Notes: generated by a model not told the origin, from the sequence alone. Shown: positions 7,091 to 15,921, counted from the stretch's first letter. The stretch: 40,134 nt of DNA from an uncultured Eubacterium sp. (GCF_934295145.1 NZ_CAKRAS010000028.1:1-40134); one strand, 5' to 3'. Made by a program: numbers and translations.

Positions 7091-7597
7091 GTGGCATTAA
7101 CTGAAAAACAGAAAATATTTTGCGATGAGTATCTGATTGATCTGAATGCTACCAGAGCTTACATGGTGGCATATCCGAATGTAAAGAAAGAAAGTACAGC
7201 TGCAGCGGCAGCAGCCAGATTGTTAAGAAATGTTAAGGTTGCGGCATATATTGCAGAGCGGATGAAGGAACGGCAGGAGCGTACCGAAGTTACACAGGAC
7301 ATGGTAGTGCAGGAACTGGCAGCGATTGCATTTGCAAAAGCGACTGATTATGCAGAGGTAAAAGAAGATAAGGTTCTGATCAGGAACACGGAAGAGCTTC
7401 CTGATATCGCAAAGCGGGCGATTGCTGGAATCAAAATGGGGAAAAGTGGCATTGAATTAAAACTCTGTGATAAAGAAAAAGCACTGGAGTTGCTTGGTCG
7501 TCACCTTGGCATGTGGAACGATAAGGTCGATATCAATCTGGATGAGAGCAAGTCCAAACTGGATGATCTGATCCAACAGATGCGTGGTGATGAATAA
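7091..7597 (+). CDS. terS: Terminase small subunit
   Basis: 168 residues. The N-terminal LTEKQKIFCDEYLIDLNATR, then AYPN and AAAAAARLLRN, are the hallmark of the Terminase_2/XtmA family, whose helix-turn-helix binds the phage packaging site and hands DNA to the large subunit. A GTG at 7091 is chosen because AGGAGGTGA ends just before it; the GTG at 7082 overlaps that ribosome site. The stop overlaps the terL start (TAATGA). Confidence 0.93.
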   Translation: MALTEKQKIFCDEYLIDLNATRAYMVAYPNVKKESTAAAAAARLLRNVKVAAYIAERMKERQERTEVTQDMVVQELAAIAFAKATDYAEVKEDKVLIRNTEELPDIAKRAIAGIKMGKSGIELKLCDKEKALELLGRHLGMWNDKVDINLDESKSKLDDLIQQMRGDE

Positions 7598-8976
7598 TGA
7601 GTAACCAACGTCTGATCTTATCAGAGAAATACAAAGCATTTATCCGATGTGATGCGCCGGTTGAGTTCCTGGAAGGAACCACGGCAGCGGGAAAAACTAC
7701 GGTTGGACTGTTTAAGTTCATGCTGAAAGTTGCTGAGTCTCCTAAAAAGCTGCATATCATCGCGGCAAAGGACACAGGTACCGCAGAGAAGAATATCATT
7801 AACAAAGACCTTGGAATCATAGATGATTTCGGAGATCTGGCAGAGTATAACGGCAACGGAACCAAGGACGATAAGATTCCGCACATCCTGTTCCATACAT
7901 CCGGCGGTGATAAAGTCATTTATGTAATGGGATATGGTGATAAAAAGAAATGGCAGAAAGCTCTTGGCGGTCAGTACGGATGCCTGTACATTGATGAGAT
8001 CAATACAGCGGATATTGATTTTGTCCGTGAGGCAGCTATGCGATGTGATTATTTCATGGCAACACTGAATCCGGATGATCCGAACCTGCCAGTGTACAAA
8101 GAATATATTAACTGCGCCAGACCATTATCGGAATGGCAGCAGGATACTCCAAACGAAATATTGAGTGAATTGAAAGAAGAACCAAAGCCCAGATGGGTAC
8201 ATTGGTTCTTTTCTTTTAAGGATAATGCCGGTCTTCCGAAAGAAAAAATGGACAAGATCATCCAGAACACACCAAAGGGCACCAAGATCTGGAAGAACAA
8301 GATTGAGGGCCTTCGGGGTAAGGCTACTGGATTGGTGTTCTCAAACTTTGACCGGAAGCGGCATGTGAAAACAAAGCAGTGGTTAAAGGAACAGATAGCA
8401 GCAGGTAAGATTATCCCGGCACGGTTTACCGTTGGGCTGGATACATCATACTCCAGCAAAAGTCCGGATACCATTGCAATGATCTATCAGATGATCACGA
8501 AGGACCGGCGGGTGATTACCGTGGATGAAAAAGTATACAGCAACAGTGACCTTGATATACCACTGGCACCATCAGACACGGTAAAAAACTTTCTGGATTT
8601 TTTGGAACGCAATCAGAAAGAATGGGGACTGGCCAGAAACACATACATTGATTCTGCAGACCAGGCAACCATCACGGAGCTGAATAAATATAAGCGGCTG
8701 CATGGCTGCATTTATAATTTCATAGCAGCGTATAAACAGACAACCATCGTTGACCGAATTAATTTGCAGTTATCGTGGTTGCAGCAGGATAAGTACCTGG
8801 TACTGGATCACTGTACGAATCACATTTCAGAGTTGGAAACTTACAGCTGGAAAGAAGATAAGGACAACGAGCCGGAGGACAAAAATGATCACACCATCAA
8901 TGCATCACAGTATAGCTGGCTGCCGTACAAGATGGAAATCGGTGATGAAGAGGAGAAAAAGGAATGGGATGGATAA
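7597..8976 (+). CDS. terL: Terminase large subunit (PBSX type)
   Basis: 459 residues, the usual length. The ATPase half shows a Walker A-like loop GTTAAGKTT at 27-35 and Walker B CLYIDEINTA near 129-138. The RNase H-like nuclease half shows its acidic residues in VGLDTSYSS, YIDSADQAT and DKNDHTINASQY. It cuts the concatemer and drives DNA into the prohead through the portal. The gene is coupled to terS and overlaps the portal start by 13 bases. Confidence 0.95.
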   Translation: MSNQRLILSEKYKAFIRCDAPVEFLEGTTAAGKTTVGLFKFMLKVAESPKKLHIIAAKDTGTAEKNIINKDLGIIDDFGDLAEYNGNGTKDDKIPHILFHTSGGDKVIYVMGYGDKKKWQKALGGQYGCLYIDEINTADIDFVREAAMRCDYFMATLNPDDPNLPVYKEYINCARPLSEWQQDTPNEILSELKEEPKPRWVHWFFSFKDNAGLPKEKMDKIIQNTPKGTKIWKNKIEGLRGKATGLVFSNFDRKRHVKTKQWLKEQIAAGKIIPARFTVGLDTSYSSKSPDTIAMIYQMITKDRRVITVDEKVYSNSDLDIPLAPSDTVKNFLDFLERNQKEWGLARNTYIDSADQATITELNKYKRLHGCIYNFIAAYKQTTIVDRINLQLSWLQQDKYLVLDHCTNHISELETYSWKEDKDNEPEDKNDHTINASQYSWLPYKMEIGDEEEKKEWDG

Positions 8977-10589
8977 ATAATATCATGAACAGAATTTTAG
9001 AAAAACGATCGAGCCGGATCAACATTAAACCGGCAGATCCAATCACAATCAATATCAATTCCATACTGGACTATGAGGGAAACGCAGCGAAGAACCGGAT
9101 CTGGTATCGCGGTGATTCGCGGGAACTGAGTCAGTTGTATCAAGGGCTCTGCCAGAAAGCCAGTATGTATAACTTCTGGGCGGCATCTAGCAGCCCGGGA
9201 ATGGAAATGCGAAAGATACATACCGGTATTCCAGGTATCATCGTGGATATGTTATCAACAGTCGTATTAACAGATCTGAACCAGATTGAATTTGAAAATG
9301 CTAACGATAAGGAAATCTGGGAAGATATTGACAAAGAGAACCAGTTATCAAAGCTGTTGGAAAGCAGTTTAAAAGAAGCGCTGTATATCGGTGATGGGGC
9401 ATTTAAGATTACTTATGATTCGAAGATAAGCAATTACCCGATCATCGAATTTTATCCGGGTGATCAGGTCGAATATAACATTGTCCGGGGGAGAATACAG
9501 GAAGTTATTTTCAAAACAGTATATGAGCATAAAGGGCAGAGTTACGTTCTGTATGAGACTTACGGATACGGCTATATTAAGAACCGCCTGACCAAAGATG
9601 GAAAAGAGATTGCCATGGACTATCTTCCGGAAACAAAAAATCTGAAGGATTACTTCTTTGCTGGCCATACAGAGGATAAAGACGGTGAGACCGTTCAGCG
9701 TGGCAGTTATATGATGGCAATTCCGCTTATGATCTACCGATCTTCCAGATATCCAGGCAGAGGACAGAGTATCTTTGACAGAAAGGTAGAAGCCTTTGAT
9801 TCACTGGATGAAGCATGGAGTCAGTGGATGGATGCACTCCGGGCAGGACGTTCCAAAGAATATATTCCGGACAACCTCTTGCCAAGAAATCCGAATACAG
9901 GAGCGATTCTGAAACCGAATGCGTTCGACAACCGTTATATCCAGACGGAAGCAGACATGCGAGAGGGTACACAGAGCAAGATCACGCTGGATCAGCCGGC
10001 TATTCCGCATGACAGTTATCTGGCAACCTACTGCACAGCCTTAGACCTGGCACTGCAGGGATTGATCAGTCCGTCTACCATCGGTATCGATGTAAAGAAG
10101 CTGGATAATGCGGAAGCGCAGCGGGAAAAAGAAAAGACCACGCTCTATACCAGAAATGCGATTGTCGAAGCATTGACGGAAGATTTGAGAGAGCTGGTCA
10201 TTTCCTGTTTAAATTCATACCGCGAACTTAACAAACAGGAAATAACCGAGATTAAACCAAGCGTGACCTTTGGAGAATATGCAAATCCATCCTTTGAGAG
10301 TCAGGTCGAGACGGTATCAAAAGGTAAGACTGGCGGCATCATGAGCATTGAGGCTTGCGTGGAAGAACTCTACGGAGATTCACAGGATGAAGAATGGAAA
10401 GAAAAAGAGGTTGCCAGGTTAAAGAATGAACAGGGAATCATGCAACTGGAAGAACCATCAGTAAATCTGGAAGCAGAAGAATTTACAGTACAGGGATTTG
10501 GAGGACAGTTAAATGCGGGTGAAGGTAGCAAACAGAATGTACAACATGAGCCGGAAGGAATTTCTGGGACTCCTGCAGGTGGCGCGTGA
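8964..10589 (+). CDS. Portal protein (SPP1 gp6-like)
   Basis: 541 residues. Position between terL and the MuF gene, length, and motifs such as DGAFKITYD, IEFYPGDQVEYNI and GLISPSTIGIDVKKLDNAEAQREKEK identify the SPP1-type portal family. It forms the dodecameric DNA gate at one capsid vertex and the platform for the terminase motor. The ATG lies within the last 13 bases of terL, preceded by GAGGAGAAAAAGGA. The last 77 bases overlap the next small gene. Confidence 0.93.
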   Translation: MGWINNIMNRILEKRSSRINIKPADPITININSILDYEGNAAKNRIWYRGDSRELSQLYQGLCQKASMYNFWAASSSPGMEMRKIHTGIPGIIVDMLSTVVLTDLNQIEFENANDKEIWEDIDKENQLSKLLESSLKEALYIGDGAFKITYDSKISNYPIIEFYPGDQVEYNIVRGRIQEVIFKTVYEHKGQSYVLYETYGYGYIKNRLTKDGKEIAMDYLPETKNLKDYFFAGHTEDKDGETVQRGSYMMAIPLMIYRSSRYPGRGQSIFDRKVEAFDSLDEAWSQWMDALRAGRSKEYIPDNLLPRNPNTGAILKPNAFDNRYIQTEADMREGTQSKITLDQPAIPHDSYLATYCTALDLALQGLISPSTIGIDVKKLDNAEAQREKEKTTLYTRNAIVEALTEDLRELVISCLNSYRELNKQEITEIKPSVTFGEYANPSFESQVETVSKGKTGGIMSIEACVEELYGDSQDEEWKEKEVARLKNEQGIMQLEEPSVNLEAEEFTVQGFGGQLNAGEGSKQNVQHEPEGISGTPAGGA

Positions 10590-10737
10590 AAACGTGCCAT
10601 TTGGCATTTATGCGATTGAAAAGAAAGGGTATGCAGAATTGATGAACGTGCACGTAATGAGCCGCACAAAGCTAAAGGAACACGTCAGAGCGTACCGTTC
10701 ACAGGGATATAAGGTATATACCAACGATAAAGGGTGA
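10513..10737 (+). CDS. Small conserved phage protein between portal and MuF genes
   Basis: 74 residues, basic, beginning MRVKVANRMYNMSRKEFLGL. Small proteins of this type are regularly found between portal and minor head genes in Lachnospiraceae phages, and have no known role. GGAGG precedes the ATG by 9 bases, within the end of the portal gene. It overlaps the portal gene by 77 bases in another frame. Confidence 0.7.
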   Translation: MRVKVANRMYNMSRKEFLGLLQVARENVPFGIYAIEKKGYAELMNVHVMSRTKLKEHVRAYRSQGYKVYTNDKG

Positions 10738-10742
10738 TAGCC

Positions 10743-12293
10743 ATGGAACCATATGATATCGGTGCAGCGTTTGAAACTATCGAGGATGAGCTGATCGCAT
10801 CCATGATCCGAAACATGAAACGTCACCGGGTGGAGGAAGTGAGCCAGGGCATACAGTGGTCCCAGTGGCAGGCGGAGCAGCTGAAGGCATTGGAAAAATT
10901 CAAAAAGCAGAATCAAAAGCTGTTTTCCGGAAAATTCAAGGAAATCAACAGTATGATTGAGGATGCAATCAAAGCCGCCCGGCAGCAGGGAAACATGGAT
11001 CAAGAGATTGCAATCTTAGAAGCAATCAAAGGTGGTTTTAAAGGTGCACGAAAACAGAGCAGGGGAACCTATGGCGAATTTTTCCGTCTAAATGACAGAA
11101 AGCTGAACGCACTGATCAAAGCCACAACCAATGACTTCAAAAACGGTGAGACAGCAATGCTCCGGCAGGCAAATGACCAGTACCGTCAGATTATTTACAA
11201 CGCACAGGTCTATGCAAACACAGGAGCAGGTACCTATGAGAAAGCCGTAGACATGGCAACAAAGGATTTTTTATCAAGAGGTATTACCTGTATCGAATAT
11301 GCCAATGGAGCGCGTCATGCCATGAAAGATTACGCGGACATGGCAATCCGGACAGCGACTAAGAGAGCATATCTAACTGGTGAGGGTGAGAAGCGACAGG
11401 AGTGGGGAATACATACCGTGATTTTAAATAAACGCGGTGATAACCCGTGTCCGAAGTGCTTGCCGTTCGTTGGAAAAGTGCTAATTGACGATGTTTGGAG
11501 CGGCGGCAGCAGTAAAGACGGACCATATCCACTTATGAGCCACGCAATCGCCAGAGGATTATATCACCCACGTTGTAAGGACAGCCACACTACGTACTTT
11601 CCAGGACTTTCCACAGCAGACGACACTTGGACGCAGGAAGAACTGGATAACATCGAGTGGGAGAGCCGACAGGAAGCCAAACAGCAATATGCCAAGCGAC
11701 AGGAAGAAAAGTACGATCGGCTGGCGAAATATTCACTGGATCAGGAGAATCAGAAACAGTACACTACTAAGAAAGAACAGTGGAAAATTGAAGCTGAAAG
11801 AAAGGCTGGAGTAAAAAATATTGTAAAAAGCATGGATTCTGATATAATGGTATCAGGAGCAAGAATAACAGATCCTGACAGTACAACGGGTGAAGAATTT
11901 GCAAAAATGTACTATGAGGAAATAAAAAAATTTTCAACAGATGTACAAAGAATCGCGATCAATCTTGGAAAAGATGAAAATGATATTGGAAAAATAAAAG
12001 CATATTTATTTGAAGATAAATCTTTATATGACGAGGATACAGGTGAATATAGAAGATTCGCCCCAGATTGTGCGATTGCTCAAAGTTGGCAAAGGCTCAT
12101 GATTGGAAAACATATTCAGCCTCATGACAGAACCTTGATAGAGCATGAACTTTATGAAATGCAACTTAAAGAAGAGAATCCTGAACTTGAGCATTGGAAA
12201 GCACATGAAATGGCATGTCGGAAATATGATTATCAGAGAGAGGCGGCAGATTATTATGGTAATATTAAAAAATATAATAAAAACAAAAACTGA
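10743..12293 (+). CDS. MuF-type minor capsid protein with C-terminal toxin-like extension
   Basis: 516 residues. The first 300 match the phage minor capsid 2/MuF head morphogenesis family: DMAIRTATKRAYLTGEG, the zinc-type motif NPCPKCLPFVG and YHPRCKDSHTTYFPG. Such proteins sit inside the capsid near the portal and can enter the cell with the DNA. A coiled linker (about 300-350) leads to an extension of about 160 residues that is not part of the core family. The extension is AT-rich (from about 11,800) and ends with AQSWQRL, IQPHDRTLIEHELYEMQL and KAHEMACRKYDY, whose paired HE motifs suggest a metal or catalytic site. This fits described MuF polymorphic toxins of temperate phages. The start at 10743 has a better spaced ribosome site than GTG 10734. 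Confidence 0.88.
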   Translation: MEPYDIGAAFETIEDELIASMIRNMKRHRVEEVSQGIQWSQWQAEQLKALEKFKKQNQKLFSGKFKEINSMIEDAIKAARQQGNMDQEIAILEAIKGGFKGARKQSRGTYGEFFRLNDRKLNALIKATTNDFKNGETAMLRQANDQYRQIIYNAQVYANTGAGTYEKAVDMATKDFLSRGITCIEYANGARHAMKDYADMAIRTATKRAYLTGEGEKRQEWGIHTVILNKRGDNPCPKCLPFVGKVLIDDVWSGGSSKDGPYPLMSHAIARGLYHPRCKDSHTTYFPGLSTADDTWTQEELDNIEWESRQEAKQQYAKRQEEKYDRLAKYSLDQENQKQYTTKKEQWKIEAERKAGVKNIVKSMDSDIMVSGARITDPDSTTGEEFAKMYYEEIKKFSTDVQRIAINLGKDENDIGKIKAYLFEDKSLYDEDTGEYRRFAPDCAIAQSWQRLMIGKHIQPHDRTLIEHELYEMQLKEENPELEHWKAHEMACRKYDYQREAADYYGNIKKYNKNKN

Positions 12294-12477
12294 TATTTCT
12301 GCGGATTATTATATTGAGGGCAGAGAGCCTAAGGGGTTTATGAAGATAAGCATTGCAGGCGGAGAAGTTTTGGAACACGAAAATGCGGGTTATGGTTCAA
12401 CACATGTAAGATATGAATTGAGACGTCTTGCGCAGATGGATAATCCACCAAAAGAGAAAACTGTATTATGGTATTAA
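12256..12477 (+). CDS. Candidate immunity protein for the MuF toxin domain
   Basis: 73 residues. The start lies inside the last 38 bases of the MuF gene in another frame. The protein is a small acidic/basic beta-rich domain (DISADYYIEG, GFMKISIAGGEVL) that ends PPKEKTVLWY. It shares the AT-rich composition of the toxin-like extension, while genes on either side do not. Small proteins of this shape follow polymorphic toxin domains in Lachnospiraceae. Cognate immunity is inferred from position and composition, and binding is unproven. Confidence 0.6.
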   Translation: MVILKNIIKTKTDISADYYIEGREPKGFMKISIAGGEVLEHENAGYGSTHVRYELRRLAQMDNPPKEKTVLWY

Positions 12478-12496
12478 TGCCACTGATCAGAAATGG

Positions 12497-12523
12497 TTGG
12501 TGGTATTTTTATACCCATTTTTA
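12497..12523 (+). terminator. Weak stem-loop after the candidate immunity gene
   Basis: GGTAT and ATACC pair around TTTT and are followed by CATTTTT. The stem is short, so this is at best an attenuator between the MuF/immunity pair and the head genes. Confidence 0.3.
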
Positions 12524-12545
12524 AGAAAGGAAAAGGTAAAAGAAC

Positions 12546-12794
12546 ATGGAATTAAAAGACACCATTGAACTTATGCAAAGTTCGGATTACAAGGAACGAA
12601 TGAAAGCTGAGTATCAGCAGACCAAGATCAGATACGATGGCCTGTACAAAATGCTGGTGGTATGGGACGCTGGTAAACTGGGATTTACACCAGCATGCCC
12701 GAAAGCTCTGTATCTGGAACAGAAGCGTTACATGGGTGAGTATTTGAGAGTTCTGGAAGTCAGAGCATTACAGGAAGGCATTGATCTTGATTAA
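12546..12794 (+). CDS. crAss001_48-related small phage protein
   Basis: 82 residues: MELKDTIELMQSSDYKERMK, then QTKIRYDGLYKML, WDAGKLGFTPACP and ALQEGIDLD. This pattern is that of a widespread small phage protein named after crAss001 gp48; its function is unknown and it is often annotated outside head modules. Ribosome site AAGAAAGGAAAAGG lies upstream. The 68-base gap from the previous gene contains only the weak stem-loop. Confidence 0.7.
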   Translation: MELKDTIELMQSSDYKERMKAEYQQTKIRYDGLYKMLVVWDAGKLGFTPACPKALYLEQKRYMGEYLRVLEVRALQEGIDLD

Positions 12795-12808
12795 GGAGGA
12801 ATAAAAAC

Positions 12809-13069
12809 ATGAAATTAAAAGTAACAACAACCTATCACGACAGAAAAGAAGACATTGATATTGCCGCCGGCACTATCATCGAACGCGATGAGGAGCGTGC
12901 AAAGATTCTGATCGGAGCCAAAGTGGCAGAAGAATATGTAGAAGAGACTGCGGAAGAAGTAGCAGAGGAAGTTCTAGAGGAAACTCCGGAAGAAGTAGCA
13001 GAGGAAATTCCGGAAGAAGCTTCGGTGAAAGAAAAACCAAAAGGACGCAAGAAAACCAATCCAAAGTAG
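12809..13069 (+). CDS. Small head-region protein with acidic repeats
   Basis: 86 residues. Residues 1-42 form a compact beta domain (LKVTTTYHDR, IDIAAGTIIERDEERAKILI); the rest is a low-complexity tail with repeated EEVAEE and EETPEE and a basic end (KGRKKTNPK). A 19-base sequence is repeated exactly at 12952 and 12988 (period 36), so the tail probably grew by duplication. Similar N-terminal domains occur near scaffold genes in Firmicute phages. Ribosome site AAGGAGGAATA. Confidence 0.65.
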   Translation: MKLKVTTTYHDRKEDIDIAAGTIIERDEERAKILIGAKVAEEYVEETAEEVAEEVLEETPEEVAEEIPEEASVKEKPKGRKKTNPK

Positions 13070-13097
13070 GAAGGCGGTGATCCAACATCTCCCTCTG

Positions 13098-13117
13098 GGA
13101 CGCGGGGTGAAGCGTCT
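13098..13117 (+). other. Stem-loop followed by a T-rich run
   Basis: GGACGC and GCGTCT pair around an 8-base GGGGTGAA loop, then TATTTTTATG follows. It may be a weak terminator or attenuator in the 164-base gap before the scaffold gene. Confidence 0.35.
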
Positions 13118-13149
13118 TATTTTTATGCCCGAAGGCGGTAAACTACACG

Positions 13150-13220
13150 GAGACACCGGTGAAACAACTGTAATGTGAGACACACATAAAACTGTAAAGA
13201 GAGACACTCAATAACTGTAG
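13150..13220 (+). repeat. Three imperfect repeats before the scaffold gene
   Basis: The unit GAGACAC, 5 to 9 other bases, then AACTGTAA/G occurs at 13150-13173, 13177-13197 and 13201-13220 (periods 27 and 24). The last unit runs into the AGGAGG of the scaffold gene. Nothing longer than 17 codons is encoded here. A regulatory or RNA-level role is possible; none is known to me. Confidence 0.7.
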
Positions 13221-13233
13221 GAGGTATAGAAAC

Positions 13234-13872
13234 ATGGCAGATAATAACAATCAGAACGCTCAGCAGCAGAATCCGGCTGGAGCAAATACAGGTGATAACA
13301 ATCAGAACACTCAGCAGAATCAGAATGGGCAGCAGGCAAACAACGTACAGCCCCCAGAAATTGATTATGAGAAGCTGAGTTCTCTTGTTGCCGGTAAACA
13401 GTCCGCTACTGAGGATTCCGTGCTGAAAGGTTATTTTAAACAGCAGGGACTGTCGAAAGAAGAGATGGATCAGGCAATTTCGGCATTCAAGGCACAGAAA
13501 GCTGCCAATCAGCCAGATGTAACAAAAATGCAGGCCGACATCCAGACAGCACAGGCTGCAGCACTGAAATCTCAGATTGAGAATAAGGCACTGCTGATGC
13601 ATTCAGAACTTGGAATTGATTTAAAAACCATTCCTTACGTGATGAAGCTGGCAGATCTGTCCGCTGTTGCAGTAAATGGAGCAATTGATGATGCAAAGTT
13701 AAAGGACGCTTTAAACAAAGTATTGGAAGATGTTCCGCAGCTGAAAGCACAGCAGGAACAGAGTACACAGGGATTCCACCAGATTGGTGCATCCCCAAGC
13801 AACAATGCAAACAATCAGAACACAGAAACAAAACCAGTGGCTACTAAGTCCTGGAACAGATGGAATCATTAA
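13234..13872 (+). CDS. Capsid scaffolding protein (DUF4355-like)
   Basis: 212 residues. The Asn/Gln-rich N-terminal tail (1-45), a coiled-coil centre (about 80-120) and an Asn/Gln-rich end match DUF4355-type scaffolds, which lie directly before the major capsid gene and guide prohead assembly. AGGAGGTATAG precedes the ATG. No protease is seen in the head module, so the scaffold probably leaves intact or is cut by a host enzyme. Confidence 0.85.
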   Translation: MADNNNQNAQQQNPAGANTGDNNQNTQQNQNGQQANNVQPPEIDYEKLSSLVAGKQSATEDSVLKGYFKQQGLSKEEMDQAISAFKAQKAANQPDVTKMQADIQTAQAAALKSQIENKALLMHSELGIDLKTIPYVMKLADLSAVAVNGAIDDAKLKDALNKVLEDVPQLKAQQEQSTQGFHQIGASPSNNANNQNTETKPVATKSWNRWNH

Positions 13873-13889
13873 CTAGGAGGTAAAATTAT

Positions 13890-14822
13890 ATGGCACTTAA
13901 TTATGCAGAAACTTATTCAGGTGAATTATTGGAGATCCTGATGCAGGGAGCACTGACATCCCCATTTATTACAAGTAATGTTCGCTGGCTGGATGCTAAG
14001 ACATTCCATTTCACCCAGATGAGCACAAGCGGTTACAAAAACCATAAAAGAAACGGTGGCTGGAACCGTGGCAGCTATGCGCAGACAGATGTTCCGTACA
14101 CGGTAACCCATGACCGTGATGTGGAGTTCCTGGTAGATAAAGCAGAAGTTGACGAAACGAACAAAACTGCATCTATCCAGAATATCTCAAGCATCTTCGA
14201 AAAGACACAGGCAACACCGGAAACAGATGCATTGTTCTTTTCCAAAGTTGCAGCGGCAGCGAAAAAAGTGGATGGTTATCATTCCGAGACTGCCGCAACG
14301 GAATATACAGTCGAGAACACATTTAGCAAGTTGAAAAAAATCTTATCTGCTGGAAAACTGAGAAGATACAAAGCAAATGGTACCCTGATCATGTATGTTA
14401 CATCTGCAATTATGGATAATCTGGAAGCTTCGAAAGAGTTTACCAGAAAAATCGAGATGACTCAGATCGCAGAGGGTGGTCTTGGAATTGAGACCAGAGT
14501 AACAGACATCGATGGTGTTCCGATCATGGAAGTTATCGATGACGAAAGATTCTATGATGAATTTAACTGGGAGCCGGAAAATGGTGGATTTGAGCCAAAA
14601 ACTGGTGCACATAAGATCAATGTACTGGTAGCCTGTGGCCAGACCTGTAAAACAGTACCGAAGATCTCCAGCATCTATTTCTTTGATCCGGGCCTACATA
14701 CAGAGGGTGATGGATATCTGTACCAGAACAGATCCCTGTCTGATACATTCGTATTCCCAAATGGAAGAGATGGCAAAATAGATTCTGTGTATGTAGACGT
14801 AGATACTACTGCAGTAGTCTAG
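13890..14822 (+). CDS. Major capsid protein
   Basis: 310 residues, right after the scaffold with AGGAGGTAAAATT upstream. The sequence has the HK97-fold capsid look of Firmicute siphoviruses: SFHFTQ-type strand (TFHFTQMSTSGYKNHKRNGG), DRDVEFLVDKAEVDETN, and TPETDALFFSKVA followed by a long middle helix and a P-loop-like strand ALMYVTSAI-type (TLIMYVTSAIMDNLE). It forms the icosahedral shell. No N-terminal delta domain is needed because a separate scaffold is present. Confidence 0.9.
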   Translation: MALNYAETYSGELLEILMQGALTSPFITSNVRWLDAKTFHFTQMSTSGYKNHKRNGGWNRGSYAQTDVPYTVTHDRDVEFLVDKAEVDETNKTASIQNISSIFEKTQATPETDALFFSKVAAAAKKVDGYHSETAATEYTVENTFSKLKKILSAGKLRRYKANGTLIMYVTSAIMDNLEASKEFTRKIEMTQIAEGGLGIETRVTDIDGVPIMEVIDDERFYDEFNWEPENGGFEPKTGAHKINVLVACGQTCKTVPKISSIYFFDPGLHTEGDGYLYQNRSLSDTFVFPNGRDGKIDSVYVDVDTTAVV

Positions 14823-14831
14823 GAGCACGAG

Positions 14832-15194
14832 ATGCTTGCGGTATATTATGAGTGTCAGGAGGGGGACAATCTCTCTCCTGATGCCGTACTCACAGCCAGC
14901 AGACATATTGATTTCCTGACATTTAACCGGATCGTGGATAGAGGATACGAAAATCTAACACCATTCCAAAAAGAGATCATTTCACAGGTATGTAAAAAAC
15001 AGGCTGTTTTTGAAGAAGAAAACAAAGATATGCTTGAGAGTATCCTGTCATCGTACAGCATCAATGGTGTATCGATGGGGATTGATCAGAACGGATGGAA
15101 CGTATTTGTACAGAATGGAGTTGTTATGCAGCGTTCTACTTACGAACTGTTGAAGCAGACCGGATTGTGTAGCAGATCACTGGGGGTGAAGTGA
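14832..15194 (+). CDS. Head-tail connector / head completion protein
   Basis: 120 residues. The helical N-terminal half with DAVLTASRHIDFLTFNRI and the pattern NLTPFQKEIIS resembles SPP1 gp15-type adaptors that bind the portal. Location directly after the capsid gene supports this. Stop overlaps the next start region. Confidence 0.75.
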   Translation: MLAVYYECQEGDNLSPDAVLTASRHIDFLTFNRIVDRGYENLTPFQKEIISQVCKKQAVFEEENKDMLESILSSYSINGVSMGIDQNGWNVFVQNGVVMQRSTYELLKQTGLCSRSLGVK

Positions 15195-15535
15195 TGAAAT
15201 ATCCAAAATTAGTTCCGGAAAGCATGTGCAAGACACCATGCAGCGTAACCATTTACGGTGAGGGCATCAGCGAAGATGGAGCACCGGAGGTATTGCTGGA
15301 AACAGATACATTAAAATGCAATTATCAGGACAAGGCAAAAACAATCATGACAAAAGAGCAGAAGTTGGTGCAGATTACCGGCTCTGCTTATTTTTGCGGA
15401 GATATTGCACCGAATGTCCCGGTGATCAGTTCCGGTGAGTTCACTGTGTTTGGAGTAAAACGTCAGATCCAGCAGGGAACCAAAGCCAGAAACCCGGATG
15501 GAACTGTGAATTACACATTGTTGGAGGTGGTCTGA
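15194..15535 (+). CDS. Head-tail joining (stopper-like) protein
   Basis: 113 residues, beta-rich (SVTIYGEGISEDGAPEV, KLVQITGSAYFCGDIAP, SGEFTVFGVKRQIQQG). This fits the SPP1 gp16-type stopper that closes the filled head. The ATG at 15194 is used, with GGGGTGAAG before it; GTG 15191 overlaps the upstream stop. Assignment rests mainly on gene order. Confidence 0.65.
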   Translation: MKYPKLVPESMCKTPCSVTIYGEGISEDGAPEVLLETDTLKCNYQDKAKTIMTKEQKLVQITGSAYFCGDIAPNVPVISSGEFTVFGVKRQIQQGTKARNPDGTVNYTLLEVV

Positions 15536-15921
15536 TGGCACAGGTAAGTTCCAGAGTAAAGATTAACCAGGCAGCCATAAAACGGCTAAATCAGGCAGCT
15601 ATCCGCGCATTAGAGCAGACTGCGGAGTGGATTCACACGGAAGTTGTACAGGCACAGGTGATGCCAAGAGATACCGGAACGATGCAGAATGAAAGTACGT
15701 TTGTGGATTATTCACACTCTTCTGAAGGAAAAGTCTCTCTGGTAACGGCAACACCTTACGCAAGACGCTGGTATTTTAATCCGGAAGGGGTTCACTTCCA
15801 CACAGATAAGAATCCGAATGCAAAGGATCACTGGCTGACAGACTGGACAGACGGTGGAGCAAAATCCGATCGGGTAAGAGAAGTATTTGCAGAATCATAC
15901 AGGAGGAATGCAGGAACATGA
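15535..15921 (+). CDS. HK97 gp10-like tail completion / minor capsid protein
   Basis: 128 residues. The segment MPRDTGTMQNESTFVDYS, then TPYARRWYFNPEGVHF and a short basic end, is the usual pattern of gp10-like/minor capsid proteins at the head-tail joint (P.DTG.L..S...ATPYA...). The start overlaps the previous stop (TGATG), and the stop region overlaps the next start (ATGA). Confidence 0.75.
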   Translation: MAQVSSRVKINQAAIKRLNQAAIRALEQTAEWIHTEVVQAQVMPRDTGTMQNESTFVDYSHSSEGKVSLVTATPYARRWYFNPEGVHFHTDKNPNAKDHWLTDWTDGGAKSDRVREVFAESYRRNAGT

